This document shows positions 27,346 to 34,889 of a stretch of 64,000 nucleotides of DNA, piece after piece. The stretch covers positions 248,001-312,000 of the forward strand of contig OZ245791.1 of NCBI GenBank assembly GCA_965228125.1. The letters are read 5' to 3'. The notes beneath the pieces are model-generated. The model had not been told where the DNA came from. It made no database searches and was given only the letters and a program-made list of their open reading frames with translations. The position numbers and the translations under genes were made by a program. This DNA comes from GWF2-38-69 sp965228125 (GTDB taxonomy: Bacteria; Verrucomicrobiota; Lentisphaeria; Victivallales; GWF2-38-69). Within the stretch, counting starts at the first letter, position 1. Each line of letters opens with the position of its first letter.

Positions 27346-27974
27346 ATTCAAGTATTGCTCAGCTAATAGATAGAAATTATTATCCGATTAAAAACGGTAT
27401 AGAAATTTCAGATAAGGGCGATGCGATAAAAGCTAGATGGAAAAATGATGATTTTGATCGTTTGTGTAGTCATTTAAAATCTCTAAAGATATCAAAAACA
27501 ACAGATATTATTTTCTATCTATTAGATTTTTCTGGAGAAGCCAGAGAAAATCTAATAGCCTATATTACCAAAATAAAGCAACAAACTCTGAGAGATAAAA
27601 AGTCCCACAATTTTTCTATGCCTCCAGATGATGCCTATGTGCCTCGTGTTGGGATTACTTACATTTCATCAAGTACAAATTCTATAGAGGAATTGAGGAA
27701 TAGTTTGTTAACCTTATGCCAAGTAAGAAAGTATAAATGTAAGGGAGATGTTTGGATTGGTTTTGGTAGTATAATTAATAGTTCTAATATGATAGATGTT
27801 GTTATTTTTAATGATCAGAAATGGAAATATGATGCGGCATTAGAAGAAAAATCAAAAATCATGTTAGAAGGGCCCAATCAAGGCAGGCTTACCAAAATTG
27901 ATAAAAAAATTTGTAGAAACGAGAAATGTCCATGTGGAAGTGGCTTCAAATATAAAAAATGTTGTGGAAAATAA
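27312..27974 (+). CDS. SEC-C motif protein, probable 3' part of the frameshifted nuclease gene
   Basis: A 220-codon frame whose only upstream start is a GTG at 27312, inside the preceding gene, with no ribosome site. It ends with CRNEKCPCGSGFKYKKCC, a standard SEC-C zinc-binding tail (CxC...CC). The central part has no recognised motif. Overlap, lack of a start signal and the plausible continuous reading across the AAAA run suggest one original protein of about 770 residues: helical N-terminus, PD-(D/E)XK core and SEC-C tail. It could instead be a translationally coupled partner of the nuclease. Confidence 0.6.
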   Translation: MENPGSDICLIDSSIAQLIDRNYYPIKNGIEISDKGDAIKARWKNDDFDRLCSHLKSLKISKTTDIIFYLLDFSGEARENLIAYITKIKQQTLRDKKSHNFSMPPDDAYVPRVGITYISSSTNSIEELRNSLLTLCQVRKYKCKGDVWIGFGSIINSSNMIDVVIFNDQKWKYDAALEEKSKIMLEGPNQGRLTKIDKKICRNEKCPCGSGFKYKKCCGK

Positions 27975-28010
27975 AAAAATAAACAGAAAAAACTGTATAT
28001 AATATACTAA

Positions 28011-28040
28011 TAAAGGAGCTTGGTAATATAAAGGAGCTTG
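28011..28040. repeat. 12-nt direct repeat, period 18
   Basis: TAAAGGAGCTTG occurs at 28011-28022 and again at 28029-28040, between the SEC-C frame and the toxin gene. Each copy contains a ribosome-site-like AAGGAG but no credible coding frame follows. It may be a small duplication scar. Confidence 0.5.
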
Positions 28041-28066
28041 CGAGACAGATATTGAATTGCAAGAAT

Positions 28067-28348
28067 TTAGAACAAATCAGAATGAGTTCCAGTCCTGAAA
28101 AGATAAAGTTCTAGTTCTTGTTTTTTTATTCGATATATTAGGAGCCAATCAGGTTTAATATGGCACTCTTTAAAAGTTTCATAGTTTCCAGTAAGACAAT
28201 GGTCTCTATACTTTGCTGGTAAAGCTTTTTCAGCCATCAACAAATTCAATACAATGGCGAGTTCTTCAGAAATGGATTTACCTTTCTTGCCAAGGCTTTT
28301 AAGTTTTGTTAAATCTTTCTTGAACTGTGAAGAATAGCGAATTTTCAT
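28067..28348 (-). CDS. YafQ-family type II toxin (RelE/ParE fold)
   Basis: A 93-residue predicted mRNA interferase. MKIRYSSQFKKDLTKL at the start, then GNYETFKECHIKPDWLLIYRI and the end LYLFRTGTHSDLF match the YafQ branch of RelE-fold toxins, including the C-terminal catalytic His. Such toxins cut mRNA on the ribosome. The antitoxin gene ends 5 nt upstream on the same strand, the usual DinJ-YafQ order. Together they form a stabilisation module in the accessory zone. Confidence 0.9.
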   Translation of the reverse strand: MKIRYSSQFKKDLTKLKSLGKKGKSISEELAIVLNLLMAEKALPAKYRDHCLTGNYETFKECHIKPDWLLIYRIKKQELELYLFRTGTHSDLF

Positions 28349-28353
28349 TTTAT

Positions 28354-28602
28354 TTACTTAAAAAGTTCATCAACAGAATTACAGACAAAACCACCACCAT
28401 TTTCTAGCTCTTTGATGGCCTCAAGAGTCTCTTTATTGGGTTTCTTAGTCTTAATTACAAAAGGGATGCCATTATATTCTGTGACAGCCCTTAAAAATAT
28501 ATTAACAGCAGTAGTCGTATTGAGACCTAAATCCTTAAGGATAGTTTCAGCCTGTTTTTTTACCGCTTTATCTGTGCGTATATGAAGCATAGTCGAATTC
28601 AT
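28354..28602 (-). CDS. RelB/DinJ-family antitoxin
   Basis: An 82-residue antitoxin. The N-terminal half (TMLHIRTDKAVKKQAETILKDLGLNTTTAVNIFL) is a ribbon-helix-helix DNA-binding fold of the RelB/DinJ type. The C-terminal tail, rich in Lys and Glu, would wrap the toxin. The operon is expected to be repressed by the toxin-antitoxin complex at the palindromic sequence just upstream (28631-28647). Confidence 0.92.
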   Translation of the reverse strand: MNSTMLHIRTDKAVKKQAETILKDLGLNTTTAVNIFLRAVTEYNGIPFVIKTKKPNKETLEAIKELENGGGFVCNSVDELFK

Positions 28603-28630
28603 AATTTCACCTCATTTTATATATCGATAA

Positions 28631-28647
28631 GATATATTATAGATATC
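28631..28647. promoter_or_regulatory. Palindromic operator of the toxin-antitoxin operon
   Basis: GATAT at 28631-28635 and ATATC at 28643-28647 are inverted, and AGATATCT at 28641-28648 is itself a perfect palindrome. The wider sequence GATA-GATAT...ATATC-TATC is nearly symmetric. It lies 28 nt upstream of the antitoxin start, where RelB-type autorepressors bind. Confidence 0.5.
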
Positions 28648-28678
28648 TATCTGATAATATCAATGTTTTGCAGAACTT

Positions 28679-28745
28679 AAATTATTCGAGCATCGGAGCG
28701 AGGAACGGTCGGGGAGTACCGGAGCCACGAAGCGCAGAATAATTT
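28679..28745. repeat. GC-rich element bounded by 9-nt inverted repeats
   Basis: Perfect arms AAATTATTC (28679-28687) and GAATAATTT (28737-28745) enclose 49 nt that are far richer in G and C than the flanks and contain GGAGCGAGGAACGG and CCGGAGCCACGAAGCGC blocks. Interior GGAGC/GCTCC-like and CGG/CCG pairings are possible. No coding frame is present. It resembles a small palindromic intergenic element (REP/MITE-like) between the divergent toxin-antitoxin operon and the ATPase gene. Confidence 0.5.
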
Positions 28746-28872
28746 TTCATCTACCCTCAATAATCATCATCAGCCCTACTATAGCTATTTAGGATATGTC
28801 CTAATGTTAACTCTTTTATTTATCATATTAAGGATATATACTTATAATTAAAATTTAATTAAAAGGAACTAT

Positions 28873-30081
28873 ATGTTTATTCATAGAAAATTATATTGGG
28901 AAAAGATTAAGAGTTTTATTGATAAGCCTGTGGTAAAAGTTATTACAGGTATGCGCAGGGTTGGTAAAAGTTATTTTCTTAAACAAATAATAGAAGAGCT
29001 GAAATCTGATGAAGTTTCTCTTGAACAGATTATTTATATAGACAAGGAGAATATTGAATTTGACTTTATAAAAAACTACACTGACTTGTATGATTATATA
29101 AAAAGTAAACTTATTATCAGTAAGGCTAAAAAATATCTTTTCATAGATGAAATCCAAGAAATTGAAAATTGGGAGAAAACAATTGCTTCTCTACATAAGA
29201 CAGGAGAAGCTGATATTTATATAACAGGCAGTAATGCACACTTGCTGTCTTCAGAAATTTCAACATTGATTTCAGGTAGATATATTGACCTGCAAATATA
29301 TCCTCTAAGCTATTCAGAGTACGTGTTTTTTAGAGGAGATAATTTTACTGAACATAAATCCGAATTTGAAACATATTTGAAATACGGAGGGCTTCCCGGA
29401 CTTTTTCACTTTGAAAGAACTGATGAAGTTATTTATCAGTATCTTTCTTCTATATTCAATACGATCTTATTAAAAGACATTGTAAAAAGATATAATGTGA
29501 GAAATGTTTCGCTTCTTGAAAAGATATCGGGTTTTCTATTTGATAATATCGGCAATCTCCTTACTGCAAATAATATATCAAAATATTTAAAATCACAAAG
29601 AATCCAATCATATTCAGATACAGTCCAGATTTATTTAGATTATTTTACCTCAACTTTCATCACTCATAAAGTTTCAAGGTTCGATTTAAAAGGAAAAAGA
29701 TTTCTATCTATAAATGAAAAGTATTACTTAAATGATCTTGGCATACGCCATTCCATCATTGGATACAGAAATGGCGACATTTCACAACTACTTGAAAATA
29801 TAGTTTACCTCGAACTTATTAGACGAGGATACACGGTAAGTGTAGGCGTACTTGGTAACAGTGAAATTGATTTTATTGCAACAAATCAGAAAGAGAAAAT
29901 TTATATTCAAGTTTCTTACCTTTTGAGCTCAGAACAGACAATTCAAAGAGAATTTACTCCATTACTCGATATAGAGGATAATTATCCAAAATACGTATTA
30001 AGTATGGACGAGAACATCTGGGGAAATGATTATAAAGGAATTAAGAGATTAAATATTATTGATTTCCTTTTGCAAGAATAA
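28873..30081 (+). CDS. DUF4143 AAA-type ATPase
   Basis: A 402-residue ATPase of the AAA_14/DUF4143 family. Walker A is GMRRVGKSYFL (around residue 27) and Walker B is YLFIDEIQEIENW (around 96), followed by the sensor region ITGSNAHLLSSEISTLISGRY. The C-terminal DUF4143 region (about 200-390) contains a restriction-fold-like GNSEIDFIATNQKEKIYIQVSY. These proteins are widespread in accessory regions of anaerobes and archaea and their function is unknown. AGGA precedes the ATG. It ends 24 nt before the tRNA fragment. Confidence 0.9.
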   Translation: MFIHRKLYWEKIKSFIDKPVVKVITGMRRVGKSYFLKQIIEELKSDEVSLEQIIYIDKENIEFDFIKNYTDLYDYIKSKLIISKAKKYLFIDEIQEIENWEKTIASLHKTGEADIYITGSNAHLLSSEISTLISGRYIDLQIYPLSYSEYVFFRGDNFTEHKSEFETYLKYGGLPGLFHFERTDEVIYQYLSSIFNTILLKDIVKRYNVRNVSLLEKISGFLFDNIGNLLTANNISKYLKSQRIQSYSDTVQIYLDYFTSTFITHKVSRFDLKGKRFLSINEKYYLNDLGIRHSIIGYRNGDISQLLENIVYLELIRRGYTVSVGVLGNSEIDFIATNQKEKIYIQVSYLLSSEQTIQREFTPLLDIEDNYPKYVLSMDENIWGNDYKGIKRLNIIDFLLQE

Positions 30082-30104
30082 TAATAACTTCTCAAGGGGG
30101 AAAA

Positions 30105-30156
30105 TGGTGGGCATAACAGAACTCGAATCTGTGACCTCTACGATGTCAACGTAGCG
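30105..30156 (-). other. 3' fragment of tRNA-Val(GAC), probable attachment site
   Basis: Read on the minus strand, this is the 3' two-thirds of a tRNA. It has an anticodon stem CTACG/CGTAG around loop TTGACAT (anticodon GAC, valine), variable loop AGGTC, T-arm ACAGA-TTCGAGT-TCTGT, acceptor strand TATGCCC, discriminator A and encoded CCA. The D-arm and 5' acceptor strand are missing: the sequence beyond 30156 does not pair. A tyrosine integrase gene starts 120 nt away. A duplicated tRNA 3' end next to an integrase is the classic product of tRNA-directed integration. With this orientation, the element should extend rightwards to an intact tRNA-Val(GAC). Confidence 0.8.
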
Positions 30157-30276
30157 TAACAGGCACATATTATTAAAAAACTTACCCTTAACTTACCCTT
30201 TTGATTGAAATGGTTCTTCATTGCTGTAAAATAATCGACAAATGATGACACTACTGTAAAGAGAGGAAAATAACAT

Positions 30277-31470
30277 ATGGCCAGACTAAAGGGACAAGGA
30301 ACAATATACCAAGATAAAAAAACTGATATTTTCTACCTTAGAATCAGAATTAATGGTAAGCAAATTGTTAAAAGTTTAAAGACTAAAAAAGAGAAGCAGG
30401 CACTTAAAAATGCTGCGGACTTTCGAAGAGATAATCAAAATATAATAAATGCTCAAACTAAAGAAGAACTAGCCGTCCAAATACAGAAAGCCAGAACTGA
30501 ACTGACTGCAAGTAAGGGTATTCTGATTGATGATGGATATAATTTTTTCCATGAAAGCCCTGCCAGGAAACAAAATACTGCTGAGGGCACACTAAAAAAT
30601 TATGAAAGGATTTATAACTTATTTATATCATGGCTAAGACCAAACTATCCCAATATTACCAAAGTAGAAATAATTAATAAAGAAATCGCTCATGAATACG
30701 CCCAGTATTTATGGAGTTCTTACCGGACATATAAAGGCCAGCAGATGTCTGAGAACACATATAATTATCATATCGGGGCCTTGCAGACAATATTCGATAT
30801 TCTCACTGAAAATAAGAATCCCTGGAAGTCCATAGAAAGAAAAGATGAAAACAAGAAAAAACATAAACTTTTATCAAAAGATGAAATACGCAGTATTCAA
30901 CAGGTTTTCGCTGATGAAGGGTTTTATCTGTTGCATAAAGATGAAATGGAGATTCTAATTAATCTTGGAATATATACAGGCCTTAGGCTGATTGACTGCA
31001 TACACTTAAAATTTGAAAATATTAATAGTGTCATAAAAACGGTTCCATTTAAAACAAAAGGATTTAAAAAGACTGTTACTATCCCAATTTCTTCTCAACT
31101 CGAATCTAAGATCAGTGGGATAGAGAAAAAGGATGACAGCCCTTACCTATTGCCCCAAATACAGGAGAGATATTCCAGAAACCCGGATGGTATTAAAAAC
31201 GATATAAAGAAAGTCTTTATCAAAGCAGGAATAAAGCCTGATCTTGAAGGACGACAAAACACACATTTAAAATATACAGACCAGGAAGACGAAATTACTG
31301 GATTCCACTGCTTCAGGCATACGTTTATAACAGAATGCGTTAAGAATAACATGGATATTGTTCGTTTATCAACAATAACCGGAGATTCAATAAAAACTCT
31401 CCAAAAGTATTATATTCATTTGAAGGATGATGTTATAAAAAAAGAGGCGGATAAGCTGCCTTGTTTTTGA
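30277..31470 (+). CDS. Tyrosine recombinase (phage-type integrase)
   Basis: A 397-residue site-specific integrase. It starts with an arm-binding-type domain (GQGTIYQDKKTDIFYLRIRI), followed by a core-binding SAM-like domain (about 95-195). The catalytic domain shows Arg in YTGLRLIDCIHLKF (around 238), His-x-x-Arg in GFHCFRHTF (around 347) and the nucleophile Tyr in LQKYYIHL (around 377). The start has a GAGAGG ribosome site. It lies immediately inside the tRNA-Val fragment and reads away from it, as in tRNA-targeting islands. A short Asn-Glu-Pro-Val repeat frame follows its stop by 1 nt. Confidence 0.93.
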   Translation: MARLKGQGTIYQDKKTDIFYLRIRINGKQIVKSLKTKKEKQALKNAADFRRDNQNIINAQTKEELAVQIQKARTELTASKGILIDDGYNFFHESPARKQNTAEGTLKNYERIYNLFISWLRPNYPNITKVEIINKEIAHEYAQYLWSSYRTYKGQQMSENTYNYHIGALQTIFDILTENKNPWKSIERKDENKKKHKLLSKDEIRSIQQVFADEGFYLLHKDEMEILINLGIYTGLRLIDCIHLKFENINSVIKTVPFKTKGFKKTVTIPISSQLESKISGIEKKDDSPYLLPQIQERYSRNPDGIKNDIKKVFIKAGIKPDLEGRQNTHLKYTDQEDEITGFHCFRHTFITECVKNNMDIVRLSTITGDSIKTLQKYYIHLKDDVIKKEADKLPCF

Positions 31471-31471
31471 C

Positions 31472-31552
31472 ATGTTAAAAGGATTTGAGCCTGTAAATGA
31501 GCCTCTAAATGACACTGTAAATGAGCCCGTATATTTAGAATTACTACAGTGA
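31472..31552 (+). pseudogene. Small relic frame with Asn-Glu-Pro-Val repeats
   Basis: A 26-codon frame directly after the integrase stop reads MLKGFEPVNEPLNDTVNEPV and a short tail. The 12-nt unit GAGCCTGTAAAT is repeated four times with drift (31487-31534). NEPV/NDPV tandem repeats occur as linkers just before winged-helix domains in some Fic, AlbA-type and DeoR-like accessory regulators. I read this as a decayed piece of such a gene; it could also be a short peptide of its own. Confidence 0.35.
31487..31534. repeat. Four 12-nt tandem repeats
   Basis: The units are GAGCCTGTAAAT, GAGCCTCTAAAT, GACACTGTAAAT and GAGCCCGTATAT, in register with codons for Glu-Pro-Val-Asn. They are probably remnants of a coding microsatellite-like linker. 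Confidence 0.75.
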
Positions 31553-31657
31553 ATTAAACTTGAATCAACTTAGTAGCCGACAAAATGCATATTGGTGGCT
31601 TTTTTTCAGGATACATCCTAATATTTATCGTTTTATTTATTAAATCAGGATATATGC

Positions 31658-32536
31658 TTATGAAGATTTAATATCAGATCTGATTTTTTGGATTATCGGA
31701 TTCAAAAAATGGCTAATATCATTTACAACTTCTAAAAAACTGTCAGGCATTTCAGGTGACGCTTGCTTATTTTTAAAGGCTTTCCACTGAACCTGCTTAA
31801 GCTTGGCAAATTCTTCAGAAAAAGCAGTTATCTTTTCTGGCAAAAAAGTTTCTCGTTTAGCGAAAGTAGAACTGATGGCTTTTGCAAGTTTATGGAGATC
31901 GAAAGCATATTGTCTGGATAATAGCCAAATATCATAAAAATCTTTCATTCGACTATTAATTTCTTTCATTTTAATCATGGTTTCAAATTTTTCAGCGATA
32001 GCACTTTCTCGACTGTAACATAGTAAAGATGGTGCTGGTGAATCCAATATACATGGCAATTCTTCCTTTTCAGGTTTCGGATATACTACATCCCCAAAAC
32101 CAATATCTATCTGAATGTAAACTCTAGCTGTATCTAATGTCCCATTGAAACTTACTCTAATGCCCTCATAATCCGCATCTTCAGTAATTTTGTCTGTCGT
32201 TAAGGATTTTTTATCGTAATTCATTCCGTCAGGCTCAACTTGAATCGAAAGAACTTCTCTGATTATCGTGGAAATATTTGATTCATTATTGTCAGTCTTG
32301 CCAAGCATATCGATGTCCTTAGTAGGACGATATGTATCTGAATTCCATACTCTAAATAAAAGAGCACCCTTTAAAATAAACTTGTCAGAATATTTAGAAA
32401 GAGAAAATCTATATAGAAAACGTTCCATAGCATAATATTGAATCAGTTCATTAAAAGGACGATTTTCAATTCTGGCTTTATTAAGAAGTCTTTGTCTGAT
32501 TGAAGCGGCGATATTAGTTGGATTTTTTTGGCTCAT
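31658..32536 (-). CDS. AbiEii-family toxin nucleotidyltransferase
   Basis: A 292-residue toxin of the AbiEii/AbiGii family, part of type IV toxin-antitoxin and phage-abortive systems. The nucleotidyltransferase motif is FILKGALLFRVW followed by RPTKDIDMLG, with the metal-binding Asp pair DID; a further conserved stretch is CYSRESAIAEKFETMIKM. AbiEii enzymes block growth by modifying nucleic acid substrates such as tRNA. The antitoxin gene lies immediately upstream and overlaps by 4 nt. Confidence 0.92.
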   Translation of the reverse strand: MSQKNPTNIAASIRQRLLNKARIENRPFNELIQYYAMERFLYRFSLSKYSDKFILKGALLFRVWNSDTYRPTKDIDMLGKTDNNESNISTIIREVLSIQVEPDGMNYDKKSLTTDKITEDADYEGIRVSFNGTLDTARVYIQIDIGFGDVVYPKPEKEELPCILDSPAPSLLCYSRESAIAEKFETMIKMKEINSRMKDFYDIWLLSRQYAFDLHKLAKAISSTFAKRETFLPEKITAFSEEFAKLKQVQWKAFKNKQASPEMPDSFLEVVNDISHFLNPIIQKIRSDIKSS

Positions 32537-33147
32537 ATTACTGCTTCAAGATAAGGTTTGACAATGTTTTCTATTCGGCATATCCTAGCATATTTAAGAA
32601 GCTTATCAACATCAAGCTTATTTCTTGACTTATAAAATTTGAGAGCTTCTATTGCTATGTCCATCCCTATTTTATTACGGAACTTAAAACAGTCCATTAT
32701 TGTCTTTTCAGGACAGTAAAAATTGACTTTTATGCCATCTATATTTTCCTGCTGAATACCCTGTGTAAAGCTATCTCTGGAAAATCTATGAACAGAGATA
32801 GGAGGATAATTAATTCGAGGAGTTTCGGCGCCTTTTGGAAGGGCAATAAATACCTTATGAGGAATCTGTGTTGTAATATTAAAATATGAAAGAGCTGATA
32901 TCAGACAAAAAACTCCATTTGGGATTCTCATGGCAACAGTAAGAATATCAGGATTAGAGATCGGCTTACTCTTTGCTAGTCTAAATATTCCTCTGGAGAT
33001 TTCTTCTACCACACCTTCATTACGCAGTTTATATATGGTTCTTGAATGTATTCCCGCATTAATGGCTTCTTTAGTCCTAATAATGCCATTATGCTGATTA
33101 ATAATCCCTATGGCTTTAGTAGCTGCTGTTTCTTTTTTGCTGTTCAT
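32533..33147 (-). CDS. AbiEi-family antitoxin
   Basis: A 204-residue antitoxin and repressor. The N-terminal winged-helix domain reads AIGIINQHNGIIRTKEAINAG, HSRTIYKLRNEGVVEEISRGIFRL; the C-terminal AbiEi domain (about 80-200) includes FCLISALSYFNITTQIP and KTIMDCFKFRNKIG. In this system the antitoxin represses its own promoter rather than binding the toxin tightly. The gene is well placed in the putative mobile element as an anti-phage or maintenance module. Confidence 0.9.
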   Translation of the reverse strand: MNSKKETAATKAIGIINQHNGIIRTKEAINAGIHSRTIYKLRNEGVVEEISRGIFRLAKSKPISNPDILTVAMRIPNGVFCLISALSYFNITTQIPHKVFIALPKGAETPRINYPPISVHRFSRDSFTQGIQQENIDGIKVNFYCPEKTIMDCFKFRNKIGMDIAIEALKFYKSRNKLDVDKLLKYARICRIENIVKPYLEAVI

Positions 33148-33452
33148 GGTTAAATATACCTATACTTGTTTATATTTATAGGTAATATTATCCATTTTTA
33201 ATAAAACAACAATACCACTTTGTTAATTAAGAGGAAAGTTCCATTTTTCGGAAAAAAATAAAATAAATTTTTGAAGGATTAATTATGGGTGGGGCATTGG
33301 GGATTTGGCAGCAACGTTTATTCGTGCGTATTTTCTTTGATAAATGAAAATTGCAGTCTAAGCTTCGTTAATCGGAGCTTTGTTTGCGAGCACTAATCAC
33401 TGTGATAAACAGTGGTAATAATCTGTTGCAACAAATGGGCAATCGAAATTAA
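33148..33452. other. Intergenic region with AbiE promoter side, short palindromes and a possible micropeptide
   Basis: About 305 nt without a clear gene. The part next to 33147 should hold the AbiE promoter. CACTGT...ACAGTG (with a 5-nt loop, in the 33399-33415 area) and the perfect palindrome TGTTGCAACA (33424-33433) are present. A 20-codon frame at 33285-33347 starts MGGALGIWQQRLFVRI behind a good GAAGGA ribosome site, but nothing else supports it as a gene. Confidence 0.4.
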
Positions 33453-33474
33453 AAATCCCTCATTAGAGGGATTT
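33453..33474 (-). terminator. Rho-independent terminator of the ArdC-like gene
   Basis: Perfect 9-nt arms AAATCCCTC (33453-33461) and GAGGGATTT (33466-33474) with an ATTA loop lie 8 nt past the ArdC-like stop codon. On the minus strand the stem is followed by a TTTTT run at 33451-33455, the standard intrinsic terminator layout. Confidence 0.75.
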
Positions 33475-33481
33475 AATATAC

Positions 33482-34417
33482 TCATCTGTTAAGAATGTAG
33501 TTTACGGCTTTTTCGGCTTTCCCTGCAGCTATCAACAAAAGTTTGTTGTCGTTTTGAAGTCTTTCTAGCCATGATTTGATATATGCTGCATGGTTTTCTA
33601 TATTTAATTTTTCTCCGGTTTCTGCCATTAAAAAGCTTGCTCCAAGTTCTGCGGTCAGCTCTTCTTTTGCATAGGTCTTAGATCCGAAAGCGAAAGACTG
33701 TCCCTCATCGTTAAATCTGTTTAGTCTACCCATGTGGCCAGTCGAATGAATTGCCTCGTGGCTAAGTGTTGAATAATAAGCATTTGCGCTTACAAATGAA
33801 TCTTTTGCTGGAATTCTGATAGTATCAAGGCTCGGGCTGTAGCATGGTGTTCCTTGTGCTGTTTCAATCTTCGGGCAGGTTTTATAATTCCTTATTATTT
33901 CTTCTGCTGTGGGAATCTCTTTAAAATCATTTGAAACTGTCTTCGCCCTTTCAAGGTATTTTGCAGGGATATTATTAACATCGGTAATTTTGAAGACATT
34001 GTAATATTTGAGGCAGAAAAGAACATCCTCTTCTTTTTCTCCGTCCTCTGCTACAACTTCTTTTACAAAAGGCTTCCAGAATACTACCGGAAAACTCTTG
34101 GAACCTTTTTTTAAATTTGCACCTATGTCCTGGATTTGGTTAAAGGTTATGAAATATGGTGTATCAGATAATGACAATAAAAGTGGATTCAATCCCCTAT
34201 AAATATGTCCTGTTATTAAGTTCTGAGGTCTGCACCCGTCAATAACCGGATTTTCCCATGCTATATGTCCTTTTTTTAATTGCTCTATGATTAAATTTGT
34301 AACTTTCTCATAGATGTTAAATTTATTATTTATCTCTGACCTAGATTCTCTTGAGCCGGAAGTTGTCTTAATTTCCGAAGGGTTAAGGTTTTCGTTAAGG
34401 TTTTGGTTGTTGTTCAT
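33482..34417 (-). CDS. ArdC-like antirestriction protein with zincin domain
   Basis: A 311-residue protein. The N-terminal half (about 35-155; NIYEKVTNLIIEQLKKGHIAW, NPLLLSL, GSKSFPVVFW) matches the ArdC-type single-stranded-DNA-binding domain. The C-terminal half has a metallopeptidase motif HEAIHSTGH (around 228) and EELTAELGASFL. ArdC proteins enter recipient cells with conjugated DNA and protect it from restriction. It has a good AAAGGAGACG ribosome site and its own terminator. Its presence supports a conjugative origin for this region. Confidence 0.88.
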   Translation of the reverse strand: MNNNQNLNENLNPSEIKTTSGSRESRSEINNKFNIYEKVTNLIIEQLKKGHIAWENPVIDGCRPQNLITGHIYRGLNPLLLSLSDTPYFITFNQIQDIGANLKKGSKSFPVVFWKPFVKEVVAEDGEKEEDVLFCLKYYNVFKITDVNNIPAKYLERAKTVSNDFKEIPTAEEIIRNYKTCPKIETAQGTPCYSPSLDTIRIPAKDSFVSANAYYSTLSHEAIHSTGHMGRLNRFNDEGQSFAFGSKTYAKEELTAELGASFLMAETGEKLNIENHAAYIKSWLERLQNDNKLLLIAAGKAEKAVNYILNR

Positions 34418-34757
34418 AATTGCGTCTCCTTTTTTTTATTAATCCCTTGACTGAGTTCCTGTCGCCGTTTTTGTTTTCGCCCTAAAACGCAGAAACAGAG
34501 CAAGGGGGAGACTTCCCCCTTTTGCCCGTAAGCAAAAAGCAGAGCTTTAGCAAGACGAGTACAGAATGCACGCAGGTGAGGAGGTTCGAAGAAAAAGCGA
34601 GCAGAGACGACCGTCCCTTTTTGCAGGGCAAAGCTCAAGACAAGTCAGGCGAACAAAAATGGAAGATGGCAGGTATGAAGGCTTTACAAGGCATTAAAAG
34701 GAGAGCAATAATACCAAAACCAGAAAACCTTCCGAAGACAAATCACGCATTTATGCG
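34418..34757 (-). other. GC-rich non-coding leader of the ArdC-like gene with stable hairpin
   Basis: Up to 340 nt before the ArdC-like start hold no convincing gene; frames on both strands lack ATG starts and family matches. A perfect stem, AAGGGGGA (34502-34509) with TCCCCCTT (34514-34521), lies about 90 nt upstream of the ATG, and a smaller CCCT...AGGG hairpin lies at about 34615-34628. The region is visibly richer in G+C than its flanks. It could be a structured 5' leader, a single-stranded promoter of the kind used by leading-region genes, or part of an origin of transfer. Confidence 0.4.
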
Positions 34758-34889
34758 TTAGCGCTGGAAGCCAATATAAAGCATATATCTCAAAGATTCT
34801 TTTGGGTGAATATCCGCGCTCAACTTCAAAAACTCTTCTACAGTGTATCCAAACATCTCACATATGACAAGATTACATAGAGAAATTGC
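34758..34889 (-). pseudogene. PAS-domain fragment
   Basis: A minus-strand frame of 43 codons between stops reads ...CEMFGYTVEEFLKLSADIHP and ends shortly after. CEMFGY, EEFLKLS and DIHPKES match the helix-turn region of a PAS domain from a sensor kinase or diguanylate cyclase. No start codon, ribosome site or further domain is present, so it is a relic. It marks DNA degradation between the ArdC gene and the cargo block. Confidence 0.55.

Noticed and set aside
30105..30156. A functional complete tRNA-Val gene
   Set aside because: The D-arm and 5' acceptor strand are missing; the sequence past 30156 does not pair with the acceptor TATGCCC.
31487..31534. 12-nt repeats considered as a CRISPR-like array
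   Set aside because: Units are contiguous without spacers, drift in sequence and are in register with codons.
33285..33347. 20-codon frame with good ribosome site
   Set aside because: Too short to support without conservation; mentioned only within the intergenic entry.
34414..34638. 74-codon minus-strand frame rich in Arg, Phe and Leu before the ArdC-like gene
   Set aside because: It overlaps a competing frame on the other strand, has no recognisable motif and lies over the hairpin region; non-coding leader is more likely.
34522..34761. 79-codon plus-strand frame with TTG start
   Set aside because: No ribosome site or family match, and it overlaps the structured leader.
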